Source of the DNA: Sideroxydans sp. CL21 | GTDB lineage: Bacteria; Pseudomonadota; Gammaproteobacteria; Burkholderiales; Gallionellaceae | Length of the DNA stretch: 64,000 nt | NCBI RefSeq assembly: GCF_902459525.1 | Contig: NZ_LR699166.1 | Span: 3,422,501-3,486,500, forward strand | Direction: 5' to 3' | Part shown: positions 29,751 to 38,271 of the stretch, in pieces | Layout of the letters: the number at the start of each line of letters is the position of its first letter | Position numbering within the stretch: position 1 is the stretch's first letter | The notes under the pieces: generated by a model | Database searches by the model: none | What the model was told of the DNA's origin: nothing | What the model saw: the letters and a program-made list of their open reading frames with translations, nothing else | Made by a program: the position numbers and the translations under genes

Positions 29751-30887
29751 ATGGAAAGAGACCAGGCTACCGAGCTAGTTCACAATCTTTTGCGCGGGAT
29801 GGTCTCGCAAAAGGCATCCGACCTGTTCATCACTTCCGGCTTCCCGCCCGCATTCAAGGTAGACGGCAAGATGACGCCCGTTTCCAGCCAGGCGCTGACG
29901 TCGCAGCACACCCAGGAACTGGCGCGCAGCATCATGAACGACCGCCAGGCGGCCGAATTTGAATCAACCCACGAGTGCAATTTCGCCATCAGCCCACCCG
30001 GCATCGGGCGCTTCCGCGTCAATGTGTTCATGCAGCAGCAACGCGTGGGCATGGTGCTGCGTACCATCACCACCCAAATTCCCACTTTTCAGGAGCTGGG
30101 ACTGCCGGACGTCCTGAAGGATGTGGTGATGACCAAGCGCGGCCTGGTGATCCTGGTCGGCGGAACCGGATCCGGTAAATCCTCTTCGCTGGCTGCCATG
30201 CTCGGTCATCGCAACCACAACAGTTACGGCCACATCATCACCATCGAGGACCCGGTTGAGTTTGTGCATGACCACGACAAGTGCATCGTCACCCATCGCG
30301 AAGTGGGCGTAGATACCGACAACTGGCACGCCGCGCTGAAAAATACTTTGCGCCAGGCACCGGACGTGATCCTGATCGGCGAGATCCGCGACCGCGAGAC
30401 CATGGAATATGCGGTGGCTTTCGCCGAAACCGGCCACTTGTGCATGGCCACACTGCACGCCAACAGCGCCAACCAGGCACTCGACCGCATCATCAACTTC
30501 TTCCCGGAAGAACGGCGTGAACAATTGCTGATGGACTTGTCGCTCAACATCAAGGCGCTCATTTCGCAACGCCTGATCCCGAAGCGCGACAGCAAGGGCC
30601 GCGCTGCCGCCTTCGAGATCCTGCTCAACTCACCACTAATCGCCGACCTCATTTTCAAGGGCAATGTGCACGAGATCAAGGAAGTCATGTCCAAGTCGCG
30701 TGAACTCGGCATGCAAACCTTCGATCAGGCACTCTTCATACTGCACGAGGCGGGCGCTATCAGCTACGAGGAAGCGCTCAAGAACGCGGATTCCGTGAAC
30801 GACCTGCGGCTGAAGATCAAACTGGAGGGCCGGGCCACCAAAGACAGGGACGTGATGAGCGGCCTGGATAATCTGCGGATGACCTGA
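29751..30887 (+). CDS. pilU: PilT-dependent retraction ATPase PilU
   Basis: 378 residues, a second secretion ATPase of the PilT group: Walker A GGTGSGKSSSLAAM, Walker B PDVILIGEIRDRET, His box HLCMATLHANSA. The longer C-terminus with LKIKLEGRATKDRDVMSGLD is typical of PilU. It forms a complex with PilT and strengthens retraction. An AGGAG-type ribosome-binding site (CAGGAGTCAATC) precedes the ATG. Confidence 0.95.
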   Translation: MERDQATELVHNLLRGMVSQKASDLFITSGFPPAFKVDGKMTPVSSQALTSQHTQELARSIMNDRQAAEFESTHECNFAISPPGIGRFRVNVFMQQQRVGMVLRTITTQIPTFQELGLPDVLKDVVMTKRGLVILVGGTGSGKSSSLAAMLGHRNHNSYGHIITIEDPVEFVHDHDKCIVTHREVGVDTDNWHAALKNTLRQAPDVILIGEIRDRETMEYAVAFAETGHLCMATLHANSANQALDRIINFFPEERREQLLMDLSLNIKALISQRLIPKRDSKGRAAAFEILLNSPLIADLIFKGNVHEIKEVMSKSRELGMQTFDQALFILHEAGAISYEEALKNADSVNDLRLKIKLEGRATKDRDVMSGLDNLRMT

Positions 30888-30978
30888 TGCGTTGTTATTG
30901 ATGTCGGCCCGCTCCCGTCAGGTCGGCTACTTTGCAGCTGCAAGCCGAGTCTGACCTTCACACGGCGCTATTACCGAG

Positions 30979-31443
30979 CTACCGCCGAACCGGCAATCCA
31001 AAACCTTTCTCCAGCCACGTGTCGAACGCCCATTTGCCGCGGCTCAGCACCAACAGCACTGCCAGCAAGATTCCCCAGCAAAAGTGCTGGAACAGGCCCG
31101 CTTCGCTCAAGCCTGAGTAATACGAATAGGCCGCAACCGCATTGAGGATGAACAAGCCCGCCGCGGCAAAACGCCCGAATAGCCCTAGCACCAGCAACAC
31201 TGACAAACCGAGCTCGCCTGCAGTCGCCATGTACGCTGCCACATCCGTGTTCAGCAACGGCACCTGATAGACATCGCTGAACAGGTACAGGGTGCTGTCC
31301 CAGTTCTGTATCTTGGTCAGGCCGGATTTGAAAAACACATCCGCAACATACAGCCTCAGTGCGAGATCCAGCAGTGGCGCCAGATACTCCGGCCAGTGCG
31401 AGGCCCTGTAGTAATGTCTCAGCAGGCGTGATAACAGCATCAT
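30979..31443 (-). CDS. bufD: DoxX family membrane protein of the bufferin operon
   Basis: 154 residues, four membrane segments in the DoxX arrangement, starting LDLALRLYVADVFFKSGLTKI and with AGELGLSVLLVLGLFGRFAAAGL later. DoxX proteins commonly end operons for DUF692-modified copper peptides; the exact role (perhaps electron transfer or export-linked oxidation) is not established. The ATG overlaps the bufC stop (ATGA), with a second ATG directly after. Last gene of the bufA-bufB-bufC-bufD operon. Confidence 0.85.
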   Translation of the reverse strand: MMLLSRLLRHYYRASHWPEYLAPLLDLALRLYVADVFFKSGLTKIQNWDSTLYLFSDVYQVPLLNTDVAAYMATAGELGLSVLLVLGLFGRFAAAGLFILNAVAAYSYYSGLSEAGLFQHFCWGILLAVLLVLSRGKWAFDTWLEKGFGLPVRR

Positions 31444-32216
31444 GATGTCGCTCCCGGAGTGAAAGTCGTAAATACGTTTTGCCCCATCAGCTTCAGCAGC
31501 GTTGCCTGCAAGTCGAAGCCGGGATGCCGCTCCAGCGCTTCGGCAGTTGCATCGCCCAGAGAGATTCCGGCTTGTGTGCGTTCCAGCCACGTTGCTTCCG
31601 CTTCCATCAGCTCACTGACCAGAACAACGTCATCCTTGCGGCTGACCAAGACATAGCTTGGCCCGCTATCCAGATCAATATGAAAGTCTTCTGGTGCACC
31701 GGGCTGATGGGCATGCCAGATGGAGGCTACCGGATAGCGTGAGCGCACGATATGGCAAGACGGATGGGTATGCAAAGCCAGTTCTGAATATTGCCCGGGC
31801 GCTATTTGTGCCAGCTTGTTAATGTCCAGCGTAGTTTCATCATCTACAAAATAGGCAACATGACACGCCCACTCCAGGGTGGCTACATCCTGCAGATAAA
31901 CCAATTCCTTTACCGGCTCGAAGGTCGCAATAAAGTCGGCCAGCTCCGAGCCAAAGTGATGCAAATTCGCACTGCGTGAATGATGCTGTTCGATGTATCG
32001 TTTGGTCAGAAAGCGGAAGAAATCGTCACCGACCAGCTGTTTGATGACCGGGTACGCACCCGCCAACGCATCATGCAAATTGCCGCGGTAATTGTTGCGA
32101 TAGACTTCGATCGCGGTTTCGGCGGAATAATTTTCATATGCCGGGTCTATCCGCGGCGATGGCATTTCGCCGTGCACAATGGCATGCGCAAATTGGGCAA
32201 GTTCGTCATGCAACAT
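31440..32216 (-). CDS. bufC: DUF2063 partner protein of the bufferin-modifying enzyme
   Basis: 258 residues. The N-terminal DUF2063 domain is recognisable (LAQFAHAIVHGEMPSP, ETAIEVYRNNYRGNLHDAL, AYPVIKQLVGDDFF), followed by a C-terminal domain with HTHPSCHIVRSRYPVASIW. In bufferin and related systems this protein pairs with the DUF692 enzyme and binds the precursor peptide. It overlaps bufB by 11 bp and bufD by 4 bp. Confidence 0.9.
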   Translation of the reverse strand: MLHDELAQFAHAIVHGEMPSPRIDPAYENYSAETAIEVYRNNYRGNLHDALAGAYPVIKQLVGDDFFRFLTKRYIEQHHSRSANLHHFGSELADFIATFEPVKELVYLQDVATLEWACHVAYFVDDETTLDINKLAQIAPGQYSELALHTHPSCHIVRSRYPVASIWHAHQPGAPEDFHIDLDSGPSYVLVSRKDDVVLVSELMEAEATWLERTQAGISLGDATAEALERHPGFDLQATLLKLMGQNVFTTFTPGATS

Positions 32217-33051
32217 GGCATTCCTCCACTGCGTCCAGGCGCCGTTGGGCTTTTGCCGCCTCGCCCGTCAGCACGGCAAGTTCGGGGATATCGGTATCCC
32301 ATTCGATCAATGTGGGGCGCGGACCGATATGCCGCAACACGGACTCATACAATGCCCATACCTCGGGATAGATCGGATGGTCGTGTGTATCCACCAGACA
32401 TCCGTCGCGCATGCTGTACCCGGCCAAGTGGTATTCCTTGACTGCTTCCGCAGGAATGGTTTTGATGAATGCATCGGCGTCCACGCCGAGGTTGCATACA
32501 TTCACATACAGGTTCTCCACATCGAACAGGATGCCGCAGCCGGTGCGCTTTGCTAATTCTGCGAGGAACTCACCCTCGGTCATTTCGCTGTGGGAAAAGG
32601 ATAGGTAGCTGGACAGGTTCTCCACCAGCAATTGGCGCTGCAATTTTTGCTGCACTTGATCCACGCGTTGCGCGACATGATCCAGCGCTTCGCGGGTATA
32701 CGGGAATGGCAGCAGATCGTTGATCACCATGCCGTCCACTGCGTTCCAGCACAGATGCTCGGATACGGCGGCAGGCTGCACGTCATCGCACAGACGGCTT
32801 AACGCTGACAGGTGGTTCGCATCGAGCGGTGTCACGGACGCCAGGCCCATGCCGACACCGTGCAGGCTGACCGGGTAGTGTTCGCGCACCCTGAGCAAGG
32901 TGTGCAGCGGCGCACCCCCGCCGAAGAAATTCTCGCTATGCACTTCCACCCAGCCCAGCGCGGGCAAGTTATCCAGGACCTCACGGTAGTGAGGTGCCCG
33001 CAAGCCGATACCTGCGGCAGACGGCAATGTATTGGTTGCGGGCCTGTTCAT
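32206..33051 (-). CDS. bufB: DUF692 multinuclear non-heme iron oxidase (MNIO) of the bufferin operon
   Basis: 281 residues, a TIM-barrel DUF692 protein. Metal-binding residues of the MNIO family are in place: LHGVGMGL, SEHLCW, LVENLSSY, DVENLYVN, EYHLAGY, DTHDHPIYPEVW and IEWDTDIP. Characterised homologues use a di- or tri-iron centre and oxygen to turn peptide cysteines into 5-thiooxazoles. The start at 33051 shares a base with the bufA stop (TAATG), which fixes translation coupling to the precursor; longer frames would overlap bufA. Confidence 0.93.
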   Translation of the reverse strand: MNRPATNTLPSAAGIGLRAPHYREVLDNLPALGWVEVHSENFFGGGAPLHTLLRVREHYPVSLHGVGMGLASVTPLDANHLSALSRLCDDVQPAAVSEHLCWNAVDGMVINDLLPFPYTREALDHVAQRVDQVQQKLQRQLLVENLSSYLSFSHSEMTEGEFLAELAKRTGCGILFDVENLYVNVCNLGVDADAFIKTIPAEAVKEYHLAGYSMRDGCLVDTHDHPIYPEVWALYESVLRHIGPRPTLIEWDTDIPELAVLTGEAAKAQRRLDAVEECHVA

Positions 33052-33314
33052 TACATCGCCTTCAGCATGCCGCCGGCGATCTTGTCGCATGTTCCTTTGG
33101 GAACAGCGACGAAGTCCATCGGGTCGTTGTTCTTGGTGGCCTGACCTGCGCAGGAATGCGCGCTCTTGTTGCTGGAGCAATCGTTCTTGCCTGCCTTGGC
33201 AATGCCGAAACACTGCTCCATATCCATCTTCTTGTCGGCGGCGCTCGCGGTGCCTGCCAGACCCAGTGCCAACAAACCACCGATCGCCAACGACAACATC
33301 TTTTGCTTTTCCAT
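33051..33314 (-). CDS. bufA: Bufferin precursor peptide (DUF2282)
   Basis: 87 residues. Signal peptide 1-25 ([11 protein letters not shown] end), then a short mature part with four cysteines at 35, 46, 55 and 76. The KAGKNDC and HSCAGQ blocks match DUF2282 bufferin-1 precursors such as the Caulobacter peptide. In that system some cysteines are converted to thiooxazoles and the product binds copper in the periplasm. GGAG precedes the ATG by 7 bases. It is the first gene of the bufABCD operon, ~110 bp after a promoter that matches the one upstream of msrB. Confidence 0.92.
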   Translation of the reverse strand: MEKQKMLSLAIGGLLALGLAGTASAADKKMDMEQCFGIAKAGKNDCSSNKSAHSCAGQATKNNDPMDFVAVPKGTCDKIAGGMLKAM

Positions 33315-33423
33315 TTTGATACTCCTTTTGCGGGTTGATGAAATTGATTGATAAAGTTCTTCCAACGATGTTCGGGCCGGATCCAGAATTCCGATACACA
33401 GCATCCTTCCCTCGCACCGATTG

Positions 33424-33450
33424 ATTCGGACAGGCCGGAATTTTGGTTAC
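33424..33450 (-). promoter_or_regulatory. Predicted ECF (SigF-type) promoter of the buf operon
   Basis: On the minus strand GTAACC, 16 bases, CGAAT. The -35 GTAACC and -10 CGAA with a 16-base spacer is, as I recall, the consensus of Caulobacter SigF, whose regulon includes the bufferin operon. The same arrangement occurs upstream of msrB. The leader to the bufA ATG is about 105 nt. Confidence 0.72.
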
Positions 33451-33507
33451 ACGGCCGATGAAAATATTTTCAAACGGATTTCAAATTGAACCGGTGAGCG
33501 GGGATGC

Positions 33508-34134
33508 TCACTGGTACAGCGCAGGAAACTGCCTGCGCAATTGTTCCAGCTTGGGCATGTCGTTGAAAACAATGTACGGCTGGTAAGGATGCAAAGCCAG
33601 ATAGTTCTGGTGATGCTCTTCGGCAGGATAGAACTGCTGCAGCGGCACCACCTGTGTGACGATGGGTGCGGAATAAACATGCTCGGCAGTGAGTTTGCCG
33701 ATATAGCTTTGTGCGGCATGCAACTGTTCAGTACTGGTGTAAAAGATCGCGGAACGATATTGGCTACCAGTGTCGGGACCCTGGCGGTTCAGCTCGGTGG
33801 GGTCATGCGCCACACTGAAGAACACCTGCAGCAATTGCCGGTAAGTCACCCGCGCGGGATCGAAGCGTACCTGCACCGATTCTGCATGTCCGGTATCGCC
33901 TTCACTCACCATCTCATAATGTGCCGTGGACGCAACGCCGCCTGCATACCCCGACACAACGTTGGTCACGCCTTTGACATGCTTGAACACCGCATCCACA
34001 CCCCAGAAGCAACCTCCTGCGAAAACCGCCGTCTGTTCGGCGGGTGCTGCGCCAGCGTTTGGTATGGTTCCAAAGCTGAGCATGAGACAAATGCTGCCGA
34101 GCAAATAAGTGATAATAATTTTGACGGACTTCAT
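33508..34134 (-). CDS. msrA: Peptide methionine sulfoxide reductase MsrA, exported
   Basis: 208 residues. A signal peptide (about 1-29, ending NAGAA) precedes the MsrA domain with active-site GCFWG, GYAGG and GHAESVQV. It reduces the S-epimer of methionine sulfoxide, here in the periplasm. It is the third gene of msrB-dipZ-msrA; 18 bp separate it from dipZ. DipZ probably brings in the electrons. Confidence 0.93.
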   Translation of the reverse strand: MKSVKIIITYLLGSICLMLSFGTIPNAGAAPAEQTAVFAGGCFWGVDAVFKHVKGVTNVVSGYAGGVASTAHYEMVSEGDTGHAESVQVRFDPARVTYRQLLQVFFSVAHDPTELNRQGPDTGSQYRSAIFYTSTEQLHAAQSYIGKLTAEHVYSAPIVTQVVPLQQFYPAEEHHQNYLALHPYQPYIVFNDMPKLEQLRRQFPALYQ

Positions 34135-34152
34135 GATGGCACTCCTTTTGAT

Positions 34153-35850
34153 CTAGCCGAAAGTAAAAGCAAACGCCTCTGCGTCGGCATCCAGAAATTC
34201 AATACGGAAAGTCAGGTTCTTTATCTTTCCGCTTTGTCGCACGAGCTGGTACAGGCGTTGTTCCTGTATAACGCCATAGCCTTGGGCATCGGTGTCTGCA
34301 CCGTGATCCTTGCCGGGCGCTCGTCCATCCAGGGTGATTTTGAAACGCACAGGCTTGCCGCTGTGCGAGCCCAATACCAGATGCAAGTCACGCCCGCGAT
34401 AGCGGTAGCTGATGGCGCCCCGGCCCGGCTGCAACAGCGCGGATTCCGGGCTGACCAGCCACGAGCCGCTCAACGCCCATTGATCCGGCTTGAGCACATG
34501 CGGAATGCTATAGCGCGCAGGCATGTCGCGCGTGATATCCTCGGGCGAGGAAAAATTCTGCTGGCGCTGGTAACCGAGGTAAGTCTCCGGAGATCGTTCC
34601 ATATCCGCCGCCGCTGCCGTCGCGCCTGTTCCCGCGACCCGCACCAGATCATCATTCACAGCCACATCCTGATGCGCTTCCTTGAGCAGAGCCTGGATCA
34701 TCAACTCGGTTTCCTGATACGCGCCTTCGCCGAAATGCTGGTGACGTATGTGCCCTTGGGCATCGATCAGGTAATGTGCGGGCCAGTATTCGTTCTGGAA
34801 CGCGTTCCAGATTGCGTAATCGTTGTCGATCGCCACGGGATATTTCACGCCCAGTTCGCGCACGGCCTGTTCGACGTTGTGCAGATCCTTCTCGAAGGCG
34901 AATTCAGGCGCATGCACGCCGACGATGACCAGACCCTGGGCGCGATATTTCTCGTCCCATGCCTTGAGGTACGGCAAGGTGCGCAGGCAGTTGATGCAGG
35001 AATAGGTCCAGAAATCCACCAGCACGACCTTGCCGCGCAATGCATCCTGGCCCAGTGCCGGTGAATTCAGCCATTGTGTCGCGCCATTCAAAGACGGTGC
35101 CACGCTTGTTGCCGCGACCTCGGTTGCATCCGAACGCGGCGCCAGATGCTCGATCAAATGTTGCTCGGCAGCCGTGGTGTTCGCAGAAGTGAATTGCGCC
35201 AGAAATCGTGTATCCCAGCCGAATGCGATCACGACGATGCCCGCGACCACCGCGACACCCAGCACGCGCCGCACCCATTCTTCGACACCAAAGCTGCGTT
35301 TCATCCAGCCGATCACACGACCGCTGGCCAGCAGTGCCACACCCAGCGAGGTCGCCGCACCGGCGGCAAACACCAGCAGCAGCAATGCGCTGTGCAGATT
35401 CGCGCCGTTCAACGCGGCGCCCGCCAGCACCAGCCCCAGGATCGGCCCGGCACAGGGCGCCCACAGGAATCCCACGGCCACGCCCAGCAGCAGCGAGCCT
35501 TTGACGCTGCCCTGCTGATCCGCACGTTGTTGCAGCCGCCCGCCCAACACGACGAAGGGGCGCATCATGCGTTCCGACCACGACGGGAAGATCAATGCCA
35601 ATCCCAACAACAACAGCAGCAACATCGCCGCATAGCGCCCGTATTGGTTCACTTCGACCAGCCATGCACCACCCACGGCGGCCAGGCTGGCCAGCACGGT
35701 GAAGGTCGCCGCCATGCCGAGCAGTATAGGAAGACCGGAGCGGCGGAACGATTTTTCCGAGCGTGCAAATACAAAGGGCAGCACCGGCAACACGCACGGA
35801 CTCAGAATGGTGAGCACGCCGCCAAGCCAGGCGAGCAGGAAGATCAGCAT
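34153..35850 (-). CDS. dipZ: DipZ-like fusion: CcdA membrane domain, thioredoxin domain and C-terminal beta domain
   Basis: 565 residues. The CcdA part (about 1-215, six membrane segments) has the two redox cysteines in LSPCVLPVLP and WAPCAGPILG. A thioredoxin-like domain follows (about 265-400) with CxxC as SCINCLR. The last ~150 residues form a beta-rich domain as in the mycobacterial DipZ/CcdA fusion. It carries reducing power from the cytoplasm to periplasmic partners; here these should be the flanking MsrA and MsrB. Middle gene of the operon. Confidence 0.88.
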   Translation of the reverse strand: MLIFLLAWLGGVLTILSPCVLPVLPFVFARSEKSFRRSGLPILLGMAATFTVLASLAAVGGAWLVEVNQYGRYAAMLLLLLLGLALIFPSWSERMMRPFVVLGGRLQQRADQQGSVKGSLLLGVAVGFLWAPCAGPILGLVLAGAALNGANLHSALLLLVFAAGAATSLGVALLASGRVIGWMKRSFGVEEWVRRVLGVAVVAGIVVIAFGWDTRFLAQFTSANTTAAEQHLIEHLAPRSDATEVAATSVAPSLNGATQWLNSPALGQDALRGKVVLVDFWTYSCINCLRTLPYLKAWDEKYRAQGLVIVGVHAPEFAFEKDLHNVEQAVRELGVKYPVAIDNDYAIWNAFQNEYWPAHYLIDAQGHIRHQHFGEGAYQETELMIQALLKEAHQDVAVNDDLVRVAGTGATAAAADMERSPETYLGYQRQQNFSSPEDITRDMPARYSIPHVLKPDQWALSGSWLVSPESALLQPGRGAISYRYRGRDLHLVLGSHSGKPVRFKITLDGRAPGKDHGADTDAQGYGVIQEQRLYQLVRQSGKIKNLTFRIEFLDADAEAFAFTFG

Positions 35851-35874
35851 GATGTTTGTTCCTTGTGCCGGGGT

Positions 35875-36408
35875 TTATTTGGGTCTGGGCACAAAACGCA
35901 GCGCCACGGTATTCATGCAATAGCGCAAGCCGGTCGGTTGCGGGCCGTCGTCGAACACATGGCCGAGATGCGAATCGCACAGGGCACAGCGCACTTCAGT
36001 GCGCGTCATGCCGAACATGCGATCCGTGATATTGCGCACGTTCTCCGCTGCGATGGGTTGCCAGAAGCTGGGCCAGCCGGTGCCGGAATCGTATTTGGTG
36101 GCGCCATCAAACAGTGCGTTGTCGCAACACACACAGCGATACAGACCGGGTTCGTGCCTGTCGTAGCCGGGCTGGGAGAACGCCCGTTCTGTGCCCTGCT
36201 GGCGTGTCACTTCGTAGGCCAGCGGCGACAGGCGCTGCTTCCACTCGGCATCCTTGTTCACTTTGGCCAAGGTGGCATACCCCAGTTGTTTACCATCATC
36301 CGAATACTGCATGACGGTCACCTTGTCCGCTGGAGTGCCGGCCATGGAACGCGCCGAATACGTCAAAGCCATACCGGATAATGCCATCAAGAATTGTCTG
36401 CGTTGCAT
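35875..36408 (-). CDS. msrB: Peptide methionine sulfoxide reductase MsrB, exported
   Basis: 177 residues. The N-terminus MQRRQFLMALSGMALT has a twin-arginine-like signal. Zinc-binding cysteines are in CVCCD and CALCDSHLGHVFDDG, and the catalytic cysteine is in LRYCMNTVALRF. It reduces the R-epimer of methionine sulfoxide. First gene of msrB-dipZ-msrA, with AGGAGG just before the start and an ECF-type promoter ~75 bp upstream. Confidence 0.93.
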   Translation of the reverse strand: MQRRQFLMALSGMALTYSARSMAGTPADKVTVMQYSDDGKQLGYATLAKVNKDAEWKQRLSPLAYEVTRQQGTERAFSQPGYDRHEPGLYRCVCCDNALFDGATKYDSGTGWPSFWQPIAAENVRNITDRMFGMTRTEVRCALCDSHLGHVFDDGPQPTGLRYCMNTVALRFVPRPK

Positions 36409-36483
36409 GATATTGCCTCCTGTGCATTAGTCTCATTCGATAGGAGAACCCAAACCAGTTATGATTCATCCATTCGCACGTAT

Positions 36484-36510
36484 ATTCGAAGCTGCTCGAT
36501 AAATAGTTAC
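36484..36510 (-). promoter_or_regulatory. Predicted ECF (SigF-type) promoter of msrB-dipZ-msrA
   Basis: Minus strand GTAACT, 16 bases, CGAAT. Identical spacer and -10 to the element before bufA, with one change in the -35. It lies in the intergenic region shared with the divergent ECF sigma gene. No matching element is seen in the plus direction for the sigma gene itself. Confidence 0.7.
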
Positions 36511-36529
36511 AAAAATCTCCGGGATCCCC

Positions 36530-37069
36530 GTGACGGAACAAAACGACAATCTGGAAGCATTGATGCGACGGTCACTGGCCGGAGACCAGCGTGCCTATGC
36601 CGCGCTCTTGCATGAGACCACTCGCCTGTTGCGCCCGTTCCTTGCCAAGCGCCTGAGTATCGCCAACGAAGTGGATGACCTGATGCAGGAGATTCTGCTC
36701 TCCATCCACAAAGCCCGCCATACCTATGACGGCAATCGCCCTTACAAGCCCTGGGTGTATGCGATCGCCAAATTCCGCCTGCAGGATCATCTGCGCGTCC
36801 ACTATTCCGACCAGTTGCGCCATGCCCTCGATTTCGATGAGCTCGAAGAATATTTGCTCGAACCTGTAACCGAATCGTTGATGTCATACGAATCCATCAG
36901 CGGAGAAGTGGATAAACTCCCCGAGAAGCAGGCGATGATCCTGCGCTTCCTGCACCAGGACGGTTACACCGCCAGGGAAGTGGCGGAGAAGACCGGCATG
37001 ACCGAATCTGCGGTCAAGGTCGCTGCCCACCGGGCCTACAAGGTATTGAGAAAGAAGCTGGAAAGATAA
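36530..37069 (+). CDS. sigF: ECF-type RNA polymerase sigma factor (SigF-like)
   Basis: 179 residues, GTG start with GGGA upstream. Region 2 is visible as EVDDLMQEILLSIHKARHTY...YKPWVYAIAKFRLQDHLR (split by a short segment), and region 4 as DGYTAREVAEKTGMTESAVKVAAHRAYKVLRK. No region 3. The next gene, an NrsF-like membrane protein, overlaps by 1 bp. By analogy with Caulobacter SigF-NrsF it should answer metal or oxidant stress and drive the two neighbouring operons. Confidence 0.88.
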   Translation: MTEQNDNLEALMRRSLAGDQRAYAALLHETTRLLRPFLAKRLSIANEVDDLMQEILLSIHKARHTYDGNRPYKPWVYAIAKFRLQDHLRVHYSDQLRHALDFDELEEYLLEPVTESLMSYESISGEVDKLPEKQAMILRFLHQDGYTAREVAEKTGMTESAVKVAAHRAYKVLRKKLER

Positions 37070-37704
37070 TGGCAAATATCGACGATCTCGTGACGACGCT
37101 TGCGCAGGATGCGGCAGCAGTAAAGCCTGCACCACACCCGTTCGTACTGAGTTTCCAATGGATGGGCGCTGCAGCAATCTACCTTGCGGTATTGCTGATA
37201 TTTTCCGGACCGCGCCCGGATCTGCTCGAAAAGTTGCACAACACATGGTTCGTCGCCGAGATCGTTGCACTGCTTGGCATCTTCATCGTCACCTCGCTCA
37301 GCACCGCCTTGCTGGCGTTTCCCGATCTGCACCAGAAGCGCCTCCTGGCCTTCGCGCCCGTCGTCGCATTCACACTGTTTTTAGGCGTCATGTTCTTTGC
37401 CTGGCGCGCCGATTCCCCGCCCTCGCCGCTGCCCGTACACAGCTTCGAATGCACGCTCAGCATCGCGCTGATGACGCTGCTGCCCGCTGCATGGGCGTTC
37501 TATTCCCTGCGCAAATTTGCCAGCACACACTACCGGCTCGCCGGCAGCACTGCCCTGCTCTCTGCTTTCAGCGTCGGGGCACTGTGGCTGCGGCTGCATG
37601 AAGAAACAAACTCCATTGCGCATCTTGTCGAGTGGCATTACCTGCCCATGCTCTTCATCGGACTTGGCGGTCTGTGGCTGGGAAAAGTGCTATTGAAATG
37701 GTGA
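37069..37704 (+). CDS. nrsF: NrsF-type anti-sigma factor (DUF1109)
   Basis: 211 residues with six hydrophobic membrane segments. The cytoplasmic start (MANIDDLVTTLAQDAAAV) and the loops fit DUF1109/NrsF. There is a cysteine at about 126 (HSFECTLSIAL), in the region where the Caulobacter protein uses conserved cysteines to sense metals, but I see only this one. It starts at the last base of the sigma gene. Expected to hold the sigma factor at the membrane until stress. Confidence 0.8.
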   Translation: MANIDDLVTTLAQDAAAVKPAPHPFVLSFQWMGAAAIYLAVLLIFSGPRPDLLEKLHNTWFVAEIVALLGIFIVTSLSTALLAFPDLHQKRLLAFAPVVAFTLFLGVMFFAWRADSPPSPLPVHSFECTLSIALMTLLPAAWAFYSLRKFASTHYRLAGSTALLSAFSVGALWLRLHEETNSIAHLVEWHYLPMLFIGLGGLWLGKVLLKW

Positions 37705-37878
37705 CCCACCGGAACTGATTGAATACGCAAGGATTTGATCCGTGCATTGGTTCGCGGCTGCAATAAATGTCACGATCCGGAAAAAAATCAACCTTTCAAG
37801 TGCATTAAGATTTGTCCTATGCCTGCCATACCTGTACATTGACGTCTCAAGCTATATTGCTGGTGTGGTAATGACCCT

Positions 37879-38133
37879 ATGAAAGAAATCCTGCAATACC
37901 TGAAAGCGCATGGCGAACGACTCGATACAGATATCGCCGAAGCGACAGGCATCTCGCTGGCCAAGGTACGCGTTCATTTGACCGAGCTCGCAGCCAAAGG
38001 CGAGATCATGGTGTGCCATTCGACCAAGTTCGAAAAGGGCAAAAAGACCGAAGGTATCAGTTGCCGCCTGGCCGGATTCATTCCTCCGGCAGCTCCCGGC
38101 CGAAAATCCAAATCCCAATTGAAGTTGTCGTAA
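37879..38133 (+). CDS. Small winged-helix DNA-binding protein
   Basis: 84 residues. A helix-turn-helix is visible in DTDIAEATGISLAKVRVHLTEL followed by a wing (GEIMVCHSTKFEKGKKTEGI-like), then a Pro/Lys-rich tail. It resembles short ArsR/FaeA-type regulators. No ligand domain. It is monocistronic; target unknown. The ~170 bp upstream, after nrsF, hold nothing else recognisable. Confidence 0.6.
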   Translation: MKEILQYLKAHGERLDTDIAEATGISLAKVRVHLTELAAKGEIMVCHSTKFEKGKKTEGISCRLAGFIPPAAPGRKSKSQLKLS

Positions 38134-38271
38134 TTCTCCAGGCATCTTGCACCTGTAGTCATTACAACTCCGGGCTACATGGTTTTTGGCGAAGTGGTTC
38201 CCGCGCTTGGCACATGCACTGCATATGAGTGTCCTGATATAGTTATATCAACTTTAAGCTGGCCGTCAGCC

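Noticed and set aside
33541-35064. 507-codon open frame on the plus strand
   Set aside because: Antisense to msrA and dipZ, both with intact motifs.
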